This document shows positions 24,001 to 36,534 of a stretch of 64,000 bases of DNA, in pieces (positions within the stretch are counted from its first letter, which is position 1; each line of letters begins with the position of its first letter). A program made the position numbers and the translations under genes. This DNA is from Xiphias gladius (taxonomy: Eukaryota; Chordata; Actinopteri; Istiophoriformes; Xiphiidae). The notes under the pieces are model-generated. The model saw only the letters and a list, made by a program, of their open reading frames with translations. It was not told the origin of the DNA and did no database searches. Location: assembly GCF_016859285.1 (NCBI RefSeq), contig NC_053409.1, positions 26,811,976 through 26,875,975 on the forward strand, read 5' to 3'.

Positions 24001-27000
24001 CTAATGCTGAAGCACTCTGAGACGTCACCAACTATCTCCAGGTCTTTCACAACCTGAACGGACACTAACGAACTAAGGACAAAACGTTACATTAGCTGTG
24101 TGACGGTGTTGATACATACACGTGAGCTCTGAATGTGTAGATGGGTTCCACGTCAAAAGAGGCACTTCTGGAAAACAGTGGAAACAAAATATTATTTAAC
24201 ACATCATCATAACAACTGTCCTCAACCCACCCTCTTCATCACCTCTGTTGGCACCATCAGTAGCTAATATTTAAAAAGCCATAAAGACGGTTTCTCCTCG
24301 AAGCTGAGCTCTGTTACGATGTAGTACTGCAGTAAATCCTGAGGGGAATTCTTTACAGGGATTATGTGTAGGATACTGATGTGGTCTGTATTTGAAGTTT
24401 AGCTGAATAGTGTCAGAGAAGTGCTGTGCTGAGGAGAAAATGAGATGCAAATATTAAAAGGATCTGTCAGGTCTGAGAAGAGGGGATCTTCCTCTGAAGT
24501 AGAGTGATTCACGCATAAGAACTGCAGGATGTGGTAGAAATATTGTTTGTGACCAACTTTTTCTAATATGAGATGTGCGAAAACCTATGATTTAAATTTC
24601 AACCTCTCTGACTGTACAGATAGTCAGTATTACACAGCCTGCACTGTAGACCGATTCACCGCCTTAATCATGTAAATATTCTGCTGTTGTTGTCCACAAC
24701 ACTGCAAACAAATCGTGTACAAAGCTAGATTTAGACCCACTTTCGCTGAACAAGCAGTTAGCATGTTGTGGGGAACTTAATTCTTTCATGTATGTCGTAC
24801 TCTTTGAGCGGTTTCAAAACAAAAGTCAGAGCAAGGTATGTAGAAGGCGTCACACCATGAGACTTTTATTGTGACGCAGCTGCCTGCACTCGACTGCTGG
24901 GACAACTTAGCTTTGTTTTTAGATGAAAATTAATGATACGGCTAGTAAGGTTGCTGAAAGTAGTATATGTTGAAATGTAGTGGAGTAGAGGTATAAAGTA
25001 GCATAAAATGGTCATACAAGAACCTCACAGGTGCAATTATTTAAGCGCAGTAACTTGAGTAAAGGTATTGGTGATTATACAGTATTCTGGCTCGGATGCT
25101 TTTAGTGAGGGTCAAGAGTTTGATGTGAGCGCAAACTGAAACATGGAGATGAAGACCGGAATTCCGGTTGAGCTCATGCCTTTGAGAAAGTCAGCGCTGC
25201 CGACACAAACAGTATCACCACGGACTTGTGCTGAGTTTGAGGTCATTGGTCGTTTGGCGCTCCTCTACAACTACAACACCACATTTTTAACTGTCTTTGT
25301 CACTCATTTACTGGTTCGCTTTGTGTTGGAGATTAAGTTGCTGGGTAATACTGATGTACTTTTTGGCAGGGACGGTCTTGGTGAGGTTCCATAGCTTGAG
25401 GGTGTGGTCCTCGGACACGGTGACCAGGCAGGGCTCGACAGGGTGGAAGGCCAGCGCTCGGACGCCGTCAAAGTGGCTCCGCAGCGTGTACTTTGGGTTC
25501 CACGTCTTCCTGAACGAAGACTCCTTATTGGATGGCAGCTGAGGTAAATACAGGACAGATCACGTGATTAAATTCATTATCAAATGTCTGTGTTTTAAAC
25601 CGCTGCGCAGCCGTGGTTTTGTTTGTGTCTCACATCATAGCTGTAGTCTGTTTCGTCGTTTGTGACAGTGAGGTCAGCGAGGTCACCCAAACCCAGCACG
25701 CTCTCCAACACGTCGTCCGACCCCCCCAACAGGAAGGATTTCCCCCCACCGGTGGGAAACGGTAGAGGCTCCGCTACAGAGAGACACAGAGAGAGAGGGG
25801 AACTTTAATAACCAATCTCTACCGCTTTCTTAAAACCGATTTCACTGTACTGCTCCGTTTAATAGAGATTTCTATGTAAATCTGACATTACTCTCTGCTT
25901 GGTTCTGAGGAGCTCACACCGGGATATAGATGAATCTGGGTTCTAAGCCGAAGTAAACAACCTGCCATCACTGCAGTGGCACCTGTCATATGACCCAGCT
26001 ATAACACTCTACGTAAGGGATTTTACTTTTGAGCCGCTATTGCCCACAATTCTGTCCAGGAGTCCCTGTAAAACATGAAACATGAGATTAATTTCACTTC
26101 TATAAATCTCCATTAAATCCCGCTGGGGACTGCTCTACACCGAGCACTCTGTCGACACGGAGACGATGCTGAGCCACCACCCCGTGCGTCTTTGGCAAGC
26201 TTGGTTCTCTTTTGTTTCCACTTTTACGGCATCGTGTAATTCAGATCTGTATTAAACGCTACGTTTCGTCTGATGACAATGACAGAAATGATTTTGAGTT
26301 TGGTGATTGAAATTAGAGGCAAATAGAAAATTCCTGATGCAGCACTTTCAAATTCAGACCCTGGAGGTCGTAGAGAAGCTACATTCATAGCTTAATGACT
26401 CCTACATCCACACACACCATCGTCATCTGTTCATTGTGATCAACACAAACATCTTCTACTCTGTCAGTGTAAATGAGTTCAACTGGACCAACACAGTAAT
26501 GGTGGCATCACTTTAGAGACCCCTTCACTGAATAATCCCTGCAACGTGATATTTCAGTTTGTCCTTTTTAATAAATTTGAAAAATTTGGCATTATGGGGT
26601 ACTGAGTATAGACTGATGAGGGAAAAAAATGAACTTAACGATTTTTGCATAAGGCTGCAACATAACAACGTGGAAAAGGTGAAAGGGTCTGAATACATCT
26701 GAATGAACCGTAAATCATCAGACGGCTTTGTCTATGAAAGAAGAATAGATCACGTTTTTCATGGTTTTTTTATTTAATCTGTCCCTCACCCCACTCTGTC
26801 CCGTCTCCAGAGCTCCGAGCTTCGCCCGCTCCCTCTCCGTCCTCGGCCGTCACCAAGAAGTCAAACTCCTTCAGTGCCTCCTCCGTGTCAGCATCGTCCT
26901 CCGATGCCAAGCCCTCGTTCCCAACCTAGAGGACGACGAAAAGGGAAAGAGAGAAGAATTAGAAGACGAAACACTGAGGGAAGGTGACAAGGAGAGAGGG

Positions 27001-27337
27001 AGGGAAGAAGGAATAAAAGAAAGCAGATAGGAAGGAAGGAAAATAATAAGAAAAGGCAAAAACAAGGAAAGGAGACCGGTGGTAACATTTTTTGCACTGG
27101 GTTGTGTGGTGTCTTTTTGTATGTTTTGTGTGTGTTCGTGCCTTGGTCTTGTGTTTCTTGGCTCGGTGGTGTTTGTCGGTGCTGATGTCGTCCATCAGGT
27201 CTCCCTCCTCATCCTCGTCTTCGTCACTGTCCTCTGCGTTCTCCAGGAAGTTAAATGTCTCCAGAACATCACCTGGACTCCTGGACACAAAAACAGACAG
27301 TCACATATTACCTCCGTGTGACCTCTGACCCCCACTA

Positions 27338-27384
<47 letters not shown>

Positions 27385-30300
27385 CTCTTGCTGTCCTTGC
27401 GGCGCTCTGTCCCGTTGATCAGGTGCTGCAGGTTCTTGTTCTCCACAGAACCGTTCTGCTCGGAGCCCGACAAGCCGAGCAGAGAGCGAACCCTCTGGGT
27501 ACGAACGTCCAGGATGGTGTCTGTGTATCCGACTTCCTGCAGGTACCTGAACAAACACACACACAGACACACACACGCATAGTTTTGTATCACAGTAAAC
27601 AGAGTCTCTTTGTGGTTTTGAACTGTCGGTCACACGAAACAAAACATTTCCAGACGTCATCTTGGACTGGAACTGCACCTAAAACTTTCACATTTGACTA
27701 ATCTGCTAATAAATTAACAAAGTTTGTGTTGTGTCCTTTATTTCAATCAGAAAACTTTGAAAATGCTTATAAAAAATATCCCGAGGCCCAAGCTGACATA
27801 ATCAAATATCTTGTTTTTTCCTGCTTTCACCAAAACAGAGAAAATATTTATTTGTCTTTAATGTAAGACCAAGAACAGCAGCAAAGTCTCACATTTGAGA
27901 AGCTGGAACAGGCAAACCTGTGGCATTTTTTCTTGAGAAGTTACCAAAAAAAAAAAAAAAATTAAAAATGTATTTACTAATTAGTAACTATCTGATTAGT
28001 ATAATGGTGGCCAATTAATTTTTCTTTCGATTGGCTTATTGTTGCAATTCTACCTTGGGCTCTGAGAACTTGTGAAGTGCCTTTGTCAATATTCTATGAT
28101 ATACTAAAGATTAAACAATTAATTGAAAAAACATGATACACAGGTTAGTCAATAAACAAAACAAATCAGTTACCCGCAGCCTCGCTTCAGACCAACAAAA
28201 CTGGGATTAACCAGCATCCATTCCAAATTTTTGATTGTGTTAGTTGAAAGTCTGAGGATAAACTGAATTTAAAAGCCTGACGAGATAATATGATCAACAG
28301 TGTCAACTCTGACCTGGTGAGGAAGATTTTAAGTGGAAGTTTGAAAAAGTTATGCCGGTCTAGTTGTAAACAAGTTGTGGCAGGTGAGCGTAGCAACAAA
28401 AACTCAGCATTCCACCTCCAGTCCGAGCAGAAGCGTTAACTCCGAACTCCTGTGTGTGTTCTTACTGTCTGAGTAGTTGTCTTCCTTGTTTCCAGGTGAG
28501 CTGACTGTTGGCAGGAACAGCAGAGACCTCTGAGTCTTTGGTGTCTAAAAGGACAAAACATACACAGAACAGACGATGAGGCAAATACGCACAAATACAC
28601 CGTCACCCACTGGATGCTTTCATATCTACAGTGTGATGCACTAGATGGTTATTTGCACCAAGATCCTATTCACTGGATCAGTAATAAAACAGAGAATGAC
28701 CTTATTACACAGATCTGATATCAGCCAGAAATAATCAATCGAGATTAATGTTGGAGAAACAAACTTGTCTGAGAAGAGGTGAATGGAGAGAAGGAAGTAA
28801 GGTGAGGGGAGGAAAAGTGTGAAGGAGGAAGAGGAAAGGAGTCAAAGCTGAGTGGCTGAAAGAGACTTTCAAATTTTTCTTTACTAATACTGGGTAGTTC
28901 CTCCCTTTGCTCTAGAAACAGCCTCAGGTCTTCATGGCCTGGATTCCACAAGATGTTGGAAACTTTCCTCTGAGATTCTGGTCCATGTTGACACGAGTGC
29001 ATCACATCATTTCTACAGATTTATCAGCTGCACATTCAATCTCCCGTTCTACCAATTGCCAAAAGTGTTCTACTGGATCCAGATCAGGTGACCGGGGAGG
29101 CCACTGAAGTTCACTGAACTCACTCATGTTCATGAAACCAGTTTGAGAAGACTGTTTCTTTGTGACGTGGAGCATTATCCTGCTGGAAGTAGCCATTAGA
29201 AGATGGTAAACTGTGGCCATGAAGGGAAGCACATGGTCAGCAACAACACTCAGACCGGCTGTGGCATTCAGACCATGATTGGTTGGTATTAAGGAGCCCA
29301 AAGTGCCAAGAAATCATCCCCCACACGTTACACCACCACCACCAGTGTGGACTGTTGACACAAGGTGGGTTGGGTCCATGGATTCATCCAGATTCTGACC
29401 CAACCATCTGCTGCCTCAGCAGAAATCCAGATTCATCAGACCAGGGTACATTTTTCCCAGTCTTCAACTGTCCAGTTGTGGTGCAGTCTGTGCCCACTGC
29501 AGCCGCAGATTTCTGTTCTTGGCTGACAGGACTGGAACCTGACGTGGTCTCCTGCTGTTGTAGCTCATCCACCTCAAGGTTGGACGTGCTGTTCATCCTG
29601 AGAAGCTTTTCTACTCGCCACAGTTGTAAAGATCATCTGAGTTACCGTAGCCTCTGTCAGCTCCAACCAGTCTGGACCTTCTCCTCTGACCTCTCTCATC
29701 AACATGAACTGATGCTCACTGGGTGTTTTTTGTTTCTGGCTCCATCCTGAGTAAAAACCCTAGACACTGTTGTGTGTGAAAATCCCAGGAGATCAGCAGT
29801 TTCAGAAAGACTCAAACCATCTGTCTGCCACCAACAATGACGTCACGTCAAAGTCACTGAGATCACATTTTCTCCTCGTTCTGATGTTTGATGTGAACAT
29901 TAACTGAAGCTCCTGACCTGGATCTGCAGGTTGTTATGCATCACACTGCCACCACATGACTGGCTCATTGGATAATTGCGTGAATAAGCAGGTGCAAAGG
30001 TGTTCCTAATAAAGTGCTCATGAGTGTACAGTGAAAGGGTGATTGGTCACTGTAATTGCCCCCCCCCCTTTCTGTGTAAACACTTCTTTTGAAGTTCAAC
30101 TGTTAAGCAGATCAAGTCCTTCTCTCTGTCCTGAAGATCATGTGTAGTTTTATTGTGGATGTTTTGTCAGACAAGAGATTAAAAAGGAGGAAGGTGAGTG
30201 TAACAGTGTTAAACGTATTTCTGGTATGAGTAGTAAAAAAGCTCAGACAGTCGGACTGCAGTTAATACATCAACCTGAAGAACCCTGGTCAGTTACAGAC

Positions 30301-33300
30301 AGGCAGACCACATCCACAAACCCTCTCCTGGTTTCACTTTAAAACAAACATGTCTCCTCATGATGCTGTTCTGTGTTAGATCCCCTACCTGATTCAAAGC
30401 TTGGCATCTTCATCTCCCCTTGGTTTAACTCCGTTCCATATTTTAGTTTGTGGTATTTTGCTCTGAGGAGGAAAAGAAGGAGAAATATTTATAATCTGGT
30501 TTAATTTAAGAACAAGACTGAATGTCTAAAGTAAAAGTTTAAGGCCAAGTCTGCGGCCACACTGCGGTCCTGCAAGGCTGTAACACTCATCACTCACTGG
30601 AAAACCTAGCAGCTGGATGGATGAACAAAGGAAAGATAATTCTGCTATTCAAACCACCAATTTTAATAACTAACCTCAGTCCTGAACCCTCAGACTACAC
30701 TTCACGTCACATTTTATTTGCAGAAGCCTGAATCTCCCAGCTGTACCCAAACCAGTTTTCCACGTTGACACTGATTCGCCAGTTTGGGCCAATGCTTTGA
30801 ATAGTGAAACATATTAATCATTTTGGTGATTTCAAAGTTTTCTTATCTACTTAGCATGATATAAGAAATGCTATTAATTATTAATCTCACAGTCCAGCGC
30901 ACCTATAGAGCAGCACCCCACAGTGAACACTTACATTAGATTGCAGATCGTGTCACATTTTTAAGACTCATGTTTTAGTGCCTTTGACACTGTCGTCGTC
31001 GCCATCATCATCATCAGATCTTCACACAGCGCAGTAAAAGTAAAAGTCTGTCCTGATCATAATTTAGTTTGAAAGAAAATCCTATTTTGTTTCTCTGCAT
31101 TCGATTTTGCTTTTAATATGACAACATGATGTTTGAATCAGCGGCTCCTCAACTAACGATTCGAATCGGCGACACTTTGGGTTCAGCCCACGTATATTCA
31201 CTTAATTTTCTTCTATGATCAAATTGAAACAATTCTTCAAGATCAGAACAGTCTCAGAGCTGAATCTGACTCCTAACTTTAACAGTGAGCTTTAGTACGA
31301 GCCTTTCAGCCTGGTCTGATTTCACCACAGTAGTTTCTACAGGTAGAAGATTCATTTTGTTTAAAATGAAACTCTTCGTTACCAGCAGCTAATTTTTTAC
31401 TTTAGTGTATTTTGAACTTCAATCACACGTTTGACCCTGAGTTCACTCTGATCAACTGTTTCGCTTCATCAGCAGCTCCGCAGATCAGCTCAGCTGAACC
31501 TTTCACATCCAGTCACGTTTCTCTGCTGCTCACGTTCTCTCCTGTTGTGATTTAATTTCTGTTCTGACTGATTCCAGCTGGTCTCCAGCATCAAAGCTGG
31601 GGTTTTCATTTTCCTGAGTGGTACCTGGTCGATGGTTTGCAGCCAACCGTGTTGAAGGACCATCGATGTTTCAACTCATTCACTACACATCTTGTATACA
31701 TCAAATTACTGCTGGATATTTTTTGAAAGTAAACCCTTTTTTTTTTTTTTTTTTTTTTAAAACAAATTCAGATCAGTTTAAATCAAAGTCACACCATATT
31801 TTTCATGATATCTCTGGTTTGTGTTCCCGGTTCAATTTTTTAAAACACAATACTGAAACAATTACTCAATTGATTCACTCCTAAGCCAATCAACAGAACA
31901 TTTAAATAGACTAAATTTTTTCATAATTGCTATGGTCAGTTTTTTAAGTGGTTTATTTATTTCATATATGATTTTAGAATTAATAGCTTGGGGTATTTTA
32001 TACAAACAAAACCTGAAGTGAAACCAATGGTTGTCTGGAAGATAGGAAAACAAACTAAAATATGACAGATGACTTGGAAAATGAGCGGTGATGGAAAGTG
32101 AAGTACACGACTTGTAGTTAAAGGGTGGAAGCATGAAAAATCAGCAGCATGGTCCTTTTATGGTGTTATAATGATTAATGTTATGACACCGAAGAACAAA
32201 GCAACACAGTCACCTTCAATTTTGAAAGTAGTTCCTTACCTTTCCTGCTTTAGAGCGTATTCTAACATTTTTATTCTTCTAACCAGGTCGTTCTTCAGGT
32301 TCTCCTGACCTTTCCTCTCCCCCTGCAGGAACGCTATCCTCGCCTAGACATACACAAAAAAGAGAGAGAAAGCTGATTAATTCATGTCATCATCCACCTG
32401 ACTGAACCTTTTATACACTTACTTCCCAGAAAAACTGTTGCAGAACATGTTTATCACCGCTGACATGTCGACCTAAGGCGTTTCCAAGCATCCTAACTTA
32501 TCTTGAAAATGTTTTATGGCATGTCTGGCTAAGCACTGTAGTGACTTTTCCAAAAGTCTGTAAATAAAGAATGGAAACTGAACAGAAACATGGTTCACGT
32601 CATGTCTGTCAGTGTGGTCTGTTACACCTCAGCAGATGTTTGTTATGCACCTTGGGAGTCGTAGTTGACTTCTCTCCTTCAGTTTTTATGTCCACAGGAT
32701 TCCTGTAACTTTGACTTTATTTTTAAATCAAAGCAGCAGATATTTTCTAAAAACTTTTTCTCATCTCTCGTTGCGATGATTCAACCAGGGGACGTCACGG
32801 TGGTGCAGTGGTCAGCACTGTCACCTCACAGCAAATTCGAACCACCTGGGCTCGAACCAGCCTTTCTGGAGTTTGCATGTTCTCCTCGTGCCTGCGTGAG
32901 TTTCCTCCAACTTCCTCCCACAACCCAAAGACATGCAAGTTAACTGGTGACAGGTGTGAATGTGAGCGTGACTGGTTGTCTGTCTCTATGTGTCGGCCTT
33001 GTGAAAGACTGGTGACCTGTCCAGGGTGTACCCTGCCTCTCACCCAATGTCAGCTGGGATTGGCTCCAGCCCCCCCCTCCCGTGGCCCTCTAAGGATAAG
33101 TGGTATAGCTGATGGATGGATGGATGGATTCAACCACGAGAGTTTCATGTCCATCCAAGACTCAGGGAGAGACACCTGCCAGTCACCAACAACGAATGAG
33201 GTTGTTTCTTTCCCAGGGGACCGAAAACCTTTTGAGGAACCAGGGACTAAATTTAGTTCCTGTAGGACAGCTCCAGGTGCTAAAAAAAAGTCCCTACTCC

Positions 33301-36300
33301 ATAAACTTTAGGGACATGGCTAGGAGGACTGACCAACACCAATTGGTATAACACAGACACTGTGGCTGTTTCACTTGTGTACCGCTTCATTCGTAAAACA
33401 AGGGAGTACTCCAGCAACAATATTAGGACAGAGGTCGTACATTTCTAGTTTTTTATTCATATTAAATTGCGGTCAGCTTCCCCACTTTTTTTTTTTTAAT
33501 AAAAAGAGTGAATGAAAGAGAGGGAGCTGTGATGAGAAAACAAAGTGAGTTAATAAGAGAAATAAAACTTTGTTTTCTGAAATAATTCAGAAACAGAGCC
33601 ATGAAACTCTCAGCAGATCAGCTACTGTGAAAACTTGCATTCTGGAGAGTTACATATTGTTTTCATTCAAATACAACTCAAACATCAGAGTCATGCAACA
33701 GTAAATACAAACAACAGGATGGCTGTGTTGTTTCTAATTTGGAAGAATTGCTTTTCAAACCCTGCAGTCATTTTTAATCTACCATAGGTCTCTTTCCTAA
33801 TCCTGGAAAGATGGACAGGAAATGCCCAAAATTTTTTGGACGCAAGGGGCCCATTGAGGAAAAAAAAAAATTGCTCTTCCCACTTCACAACTCTGTTATT
33901 GCTGAAACAATGGACAAAACTACAAAAACTAGATCCATTAATCCTTTTATTTTACAAAAGATATACGAAAAAACACCAAGTTTTTGTCATCAGACATCAG
34001 AGGGAAAACAAGTGCCTCCTACACACCAAAACCTCCAGTTAACCTCCATCACCTGTCAATCAGCAGCACCCCCTGTCTGACTGACCACACCTGTCTCCCT
34101 GTCCACCTGCCTGTCTGTCTGTCTGTGAGCAGCTGCGCCTGAAACCCAACACTGATGGAGGCTGGAGGCTGAGAGCTATTTATATTAAAGCACACACACT
34201 GAGTGCTCTCTTCCAGTGTGCCCATGGCAACAGGGTGGGGGGGGGGTCGCGACTTCCTCTAGTGAAGGTCGCCATGACAACGGGGACACCACAGGTCCTC
34301 CCCCGGCCAAAAGAGAGAGAGACAGACAGACAGAGGGAGGTAGGGAGTGAACCGGGATGTCTGAGGGGAGGATTACATAACACACCACACTAATTCAGCC
34401 GTGCTCTGATTGGCTGGCTCTGTGACTGACAGCCACAGCTCCACACCACCCCCAATATCCCACTGACATAGAAGATGAGTGTGCGGCTGCTGGATGATGG
34501 CTGCTCATACCTACCTACCTACCTACCTACTTACCTCCACACACACACACACACACACACACACACCAACCAAACATTTGAACCGCGTCCAGCGTTTCAG
34601 TTTCGACATTCAGACAGCAACAGGACGACTGATAAAGAAGGGACACTTCAATTAAAGGAAAAGTCCTCCTAAGAAAACTGGATCACTGTCAACAGACCAG
34701 TGTTTTCACTGTGAGTCATGTGGATAGTTACAGGGAATTGACAATGACAGACATTATGCTTTCATTGCAGTCAGGACAGTGACTATATAAATAAAGTAAA
34801 CGGAGATTAGTCGATCAATCGATTAGCTGAGCAACAAAAAATTAATCTGGAATTATTTCCATAATAGATTAACCACTTCTGTGATTTCTGCTGCTTTTCT
34901 TTGTCCTACATTTTAGTAAATTGAATATCTTTGGGTTTTGGACTCTTGGATGAATAGAACCATAAATGCGATGGACTTTTTTCACTGTTTTCGGATGTTT
35001 CATAAACCAAACAATTAACCAATTAATCTAGACAATAATCACTAGATTAATCGATAGTAAAAGTAGAATGTTGGTGCAACTAATGATTAAGTATATCAAA
35101 CCATACGTGTCCCGTGTCAGATATGACTTATTTTACTTACTGTACGTCTGTTTATGATTACCTCATAGCGCAAACCCAGAAGTGTTTGCTCTGTGTAATT
35201 GCTTAATGCAATTTTTAGTGAATATTTGCTGTCACACAGTGGTTGAACTCTCCAGTATTTCCTGTATTACTGTGTGTCTGTTACCCAGTGTCAGTCTGAT
35301 GTTTGTCGTGTCGCTGCACTTTGAGCCAAAGCTCATCCCTGACAATACACTGCTGCCGAGGCCGTGAACACAGACATCTATCCATCCGTGAAAATGAAAA
35401 AATGCCAAACATTTTCAAATGTTTGGCATTTGAAATGCCAAATGTGAGCATTTATTGTTTTTCTTGGTTTTACCATTACATTAAACTGAATATCTTCAGG
35501 TTTTGGACTGTTGTTTGGACAAAACAAGGCCCCTGAAGGGACACGGACACACAAACTCTAATCTTCCTCAACCTTAAAACTTACTGCTAATTCAAAATGA
35601 AGAGAACTACTGATTGTTTTATCATCAAGAAAAACACTGCGGTGCCCATTACACCCGTCCTCGGGCTTGAAAGGCCCAGCCCAGACCCAACATCATTGGC
35701 GGAGATAACCGCTCCACCGCCTGTACCTGGAGCTGCATTATATATCCAGGTGTTAAAACATATTGTCAGTATTTTCTTTGTCCACACCACAACATGAGGC
35801 TGACATTTTCAACTTTAACAGCCTGTTGGTAAGTGGTAAGAATGAGGGACATAACGGAGAGAGAAGAAAATATGCTTCAAATCTATCTGCATTAAAAGGT
35901 CTGTCTGTGACACTGACAGTTTTGTGACAACACACTAGCTAACTGTGAAATGTTTTACAATACTTTGGTTTTGTTTTTAATACCTCTGCCTCCTGACTGA
36001 TCCTCAGACCAGCTGGAGGCATCAACCTAACTTTACACCTGTTGAACTGTAAAAACAAGAATGTGATTCTGTGTGATTCTGAATCACATTCTGCAGGTTG
36101 AGGTTAGTAACAAAAGGTCTCAGAGTGTGTTTGTCTATGACGTGTTAAAGCAGCTGTTAATGCCGAGTCCCTTCACAGCAAGTTCATTTGGATTTGTAGA
36201 GTTTTCTAGTCTGTTCTCAGCTTAAGACTGAAGTTACAGCACCCCTCCCGCCTTGTGCACCTGGTGAACATGAATCAAGTGCTCCTTAGGGAGCTGGAGT

Positions 36301-36480
36301 GAGGTCAGAGCAGCGGGGTGATGGTGATGATGAAGGTGTGTGTGTGTGTGTGTGTGTGTGTAAAGTGAGCTCAGTGGCCCAGATTTACCACGCTGACAGA
36401 TCAGACCGAGCTAAATGGGGGTTGGGGGAGTCATCAGAGCCATTCCTCTGAACAACTGCATCACCACACACACACACACA

Positions 36481-36534
<54 letters not shown>

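Noticed and set aside
29283-29750. Plus-strand open frame of 155 codons, with a near-identical one at 49572-49967 on the minus strand
   Set aside because: Both are antisense readings of the two Tc1-like elements. The duplication is explained by the transposon copies and the transposase sense is on the other strand.
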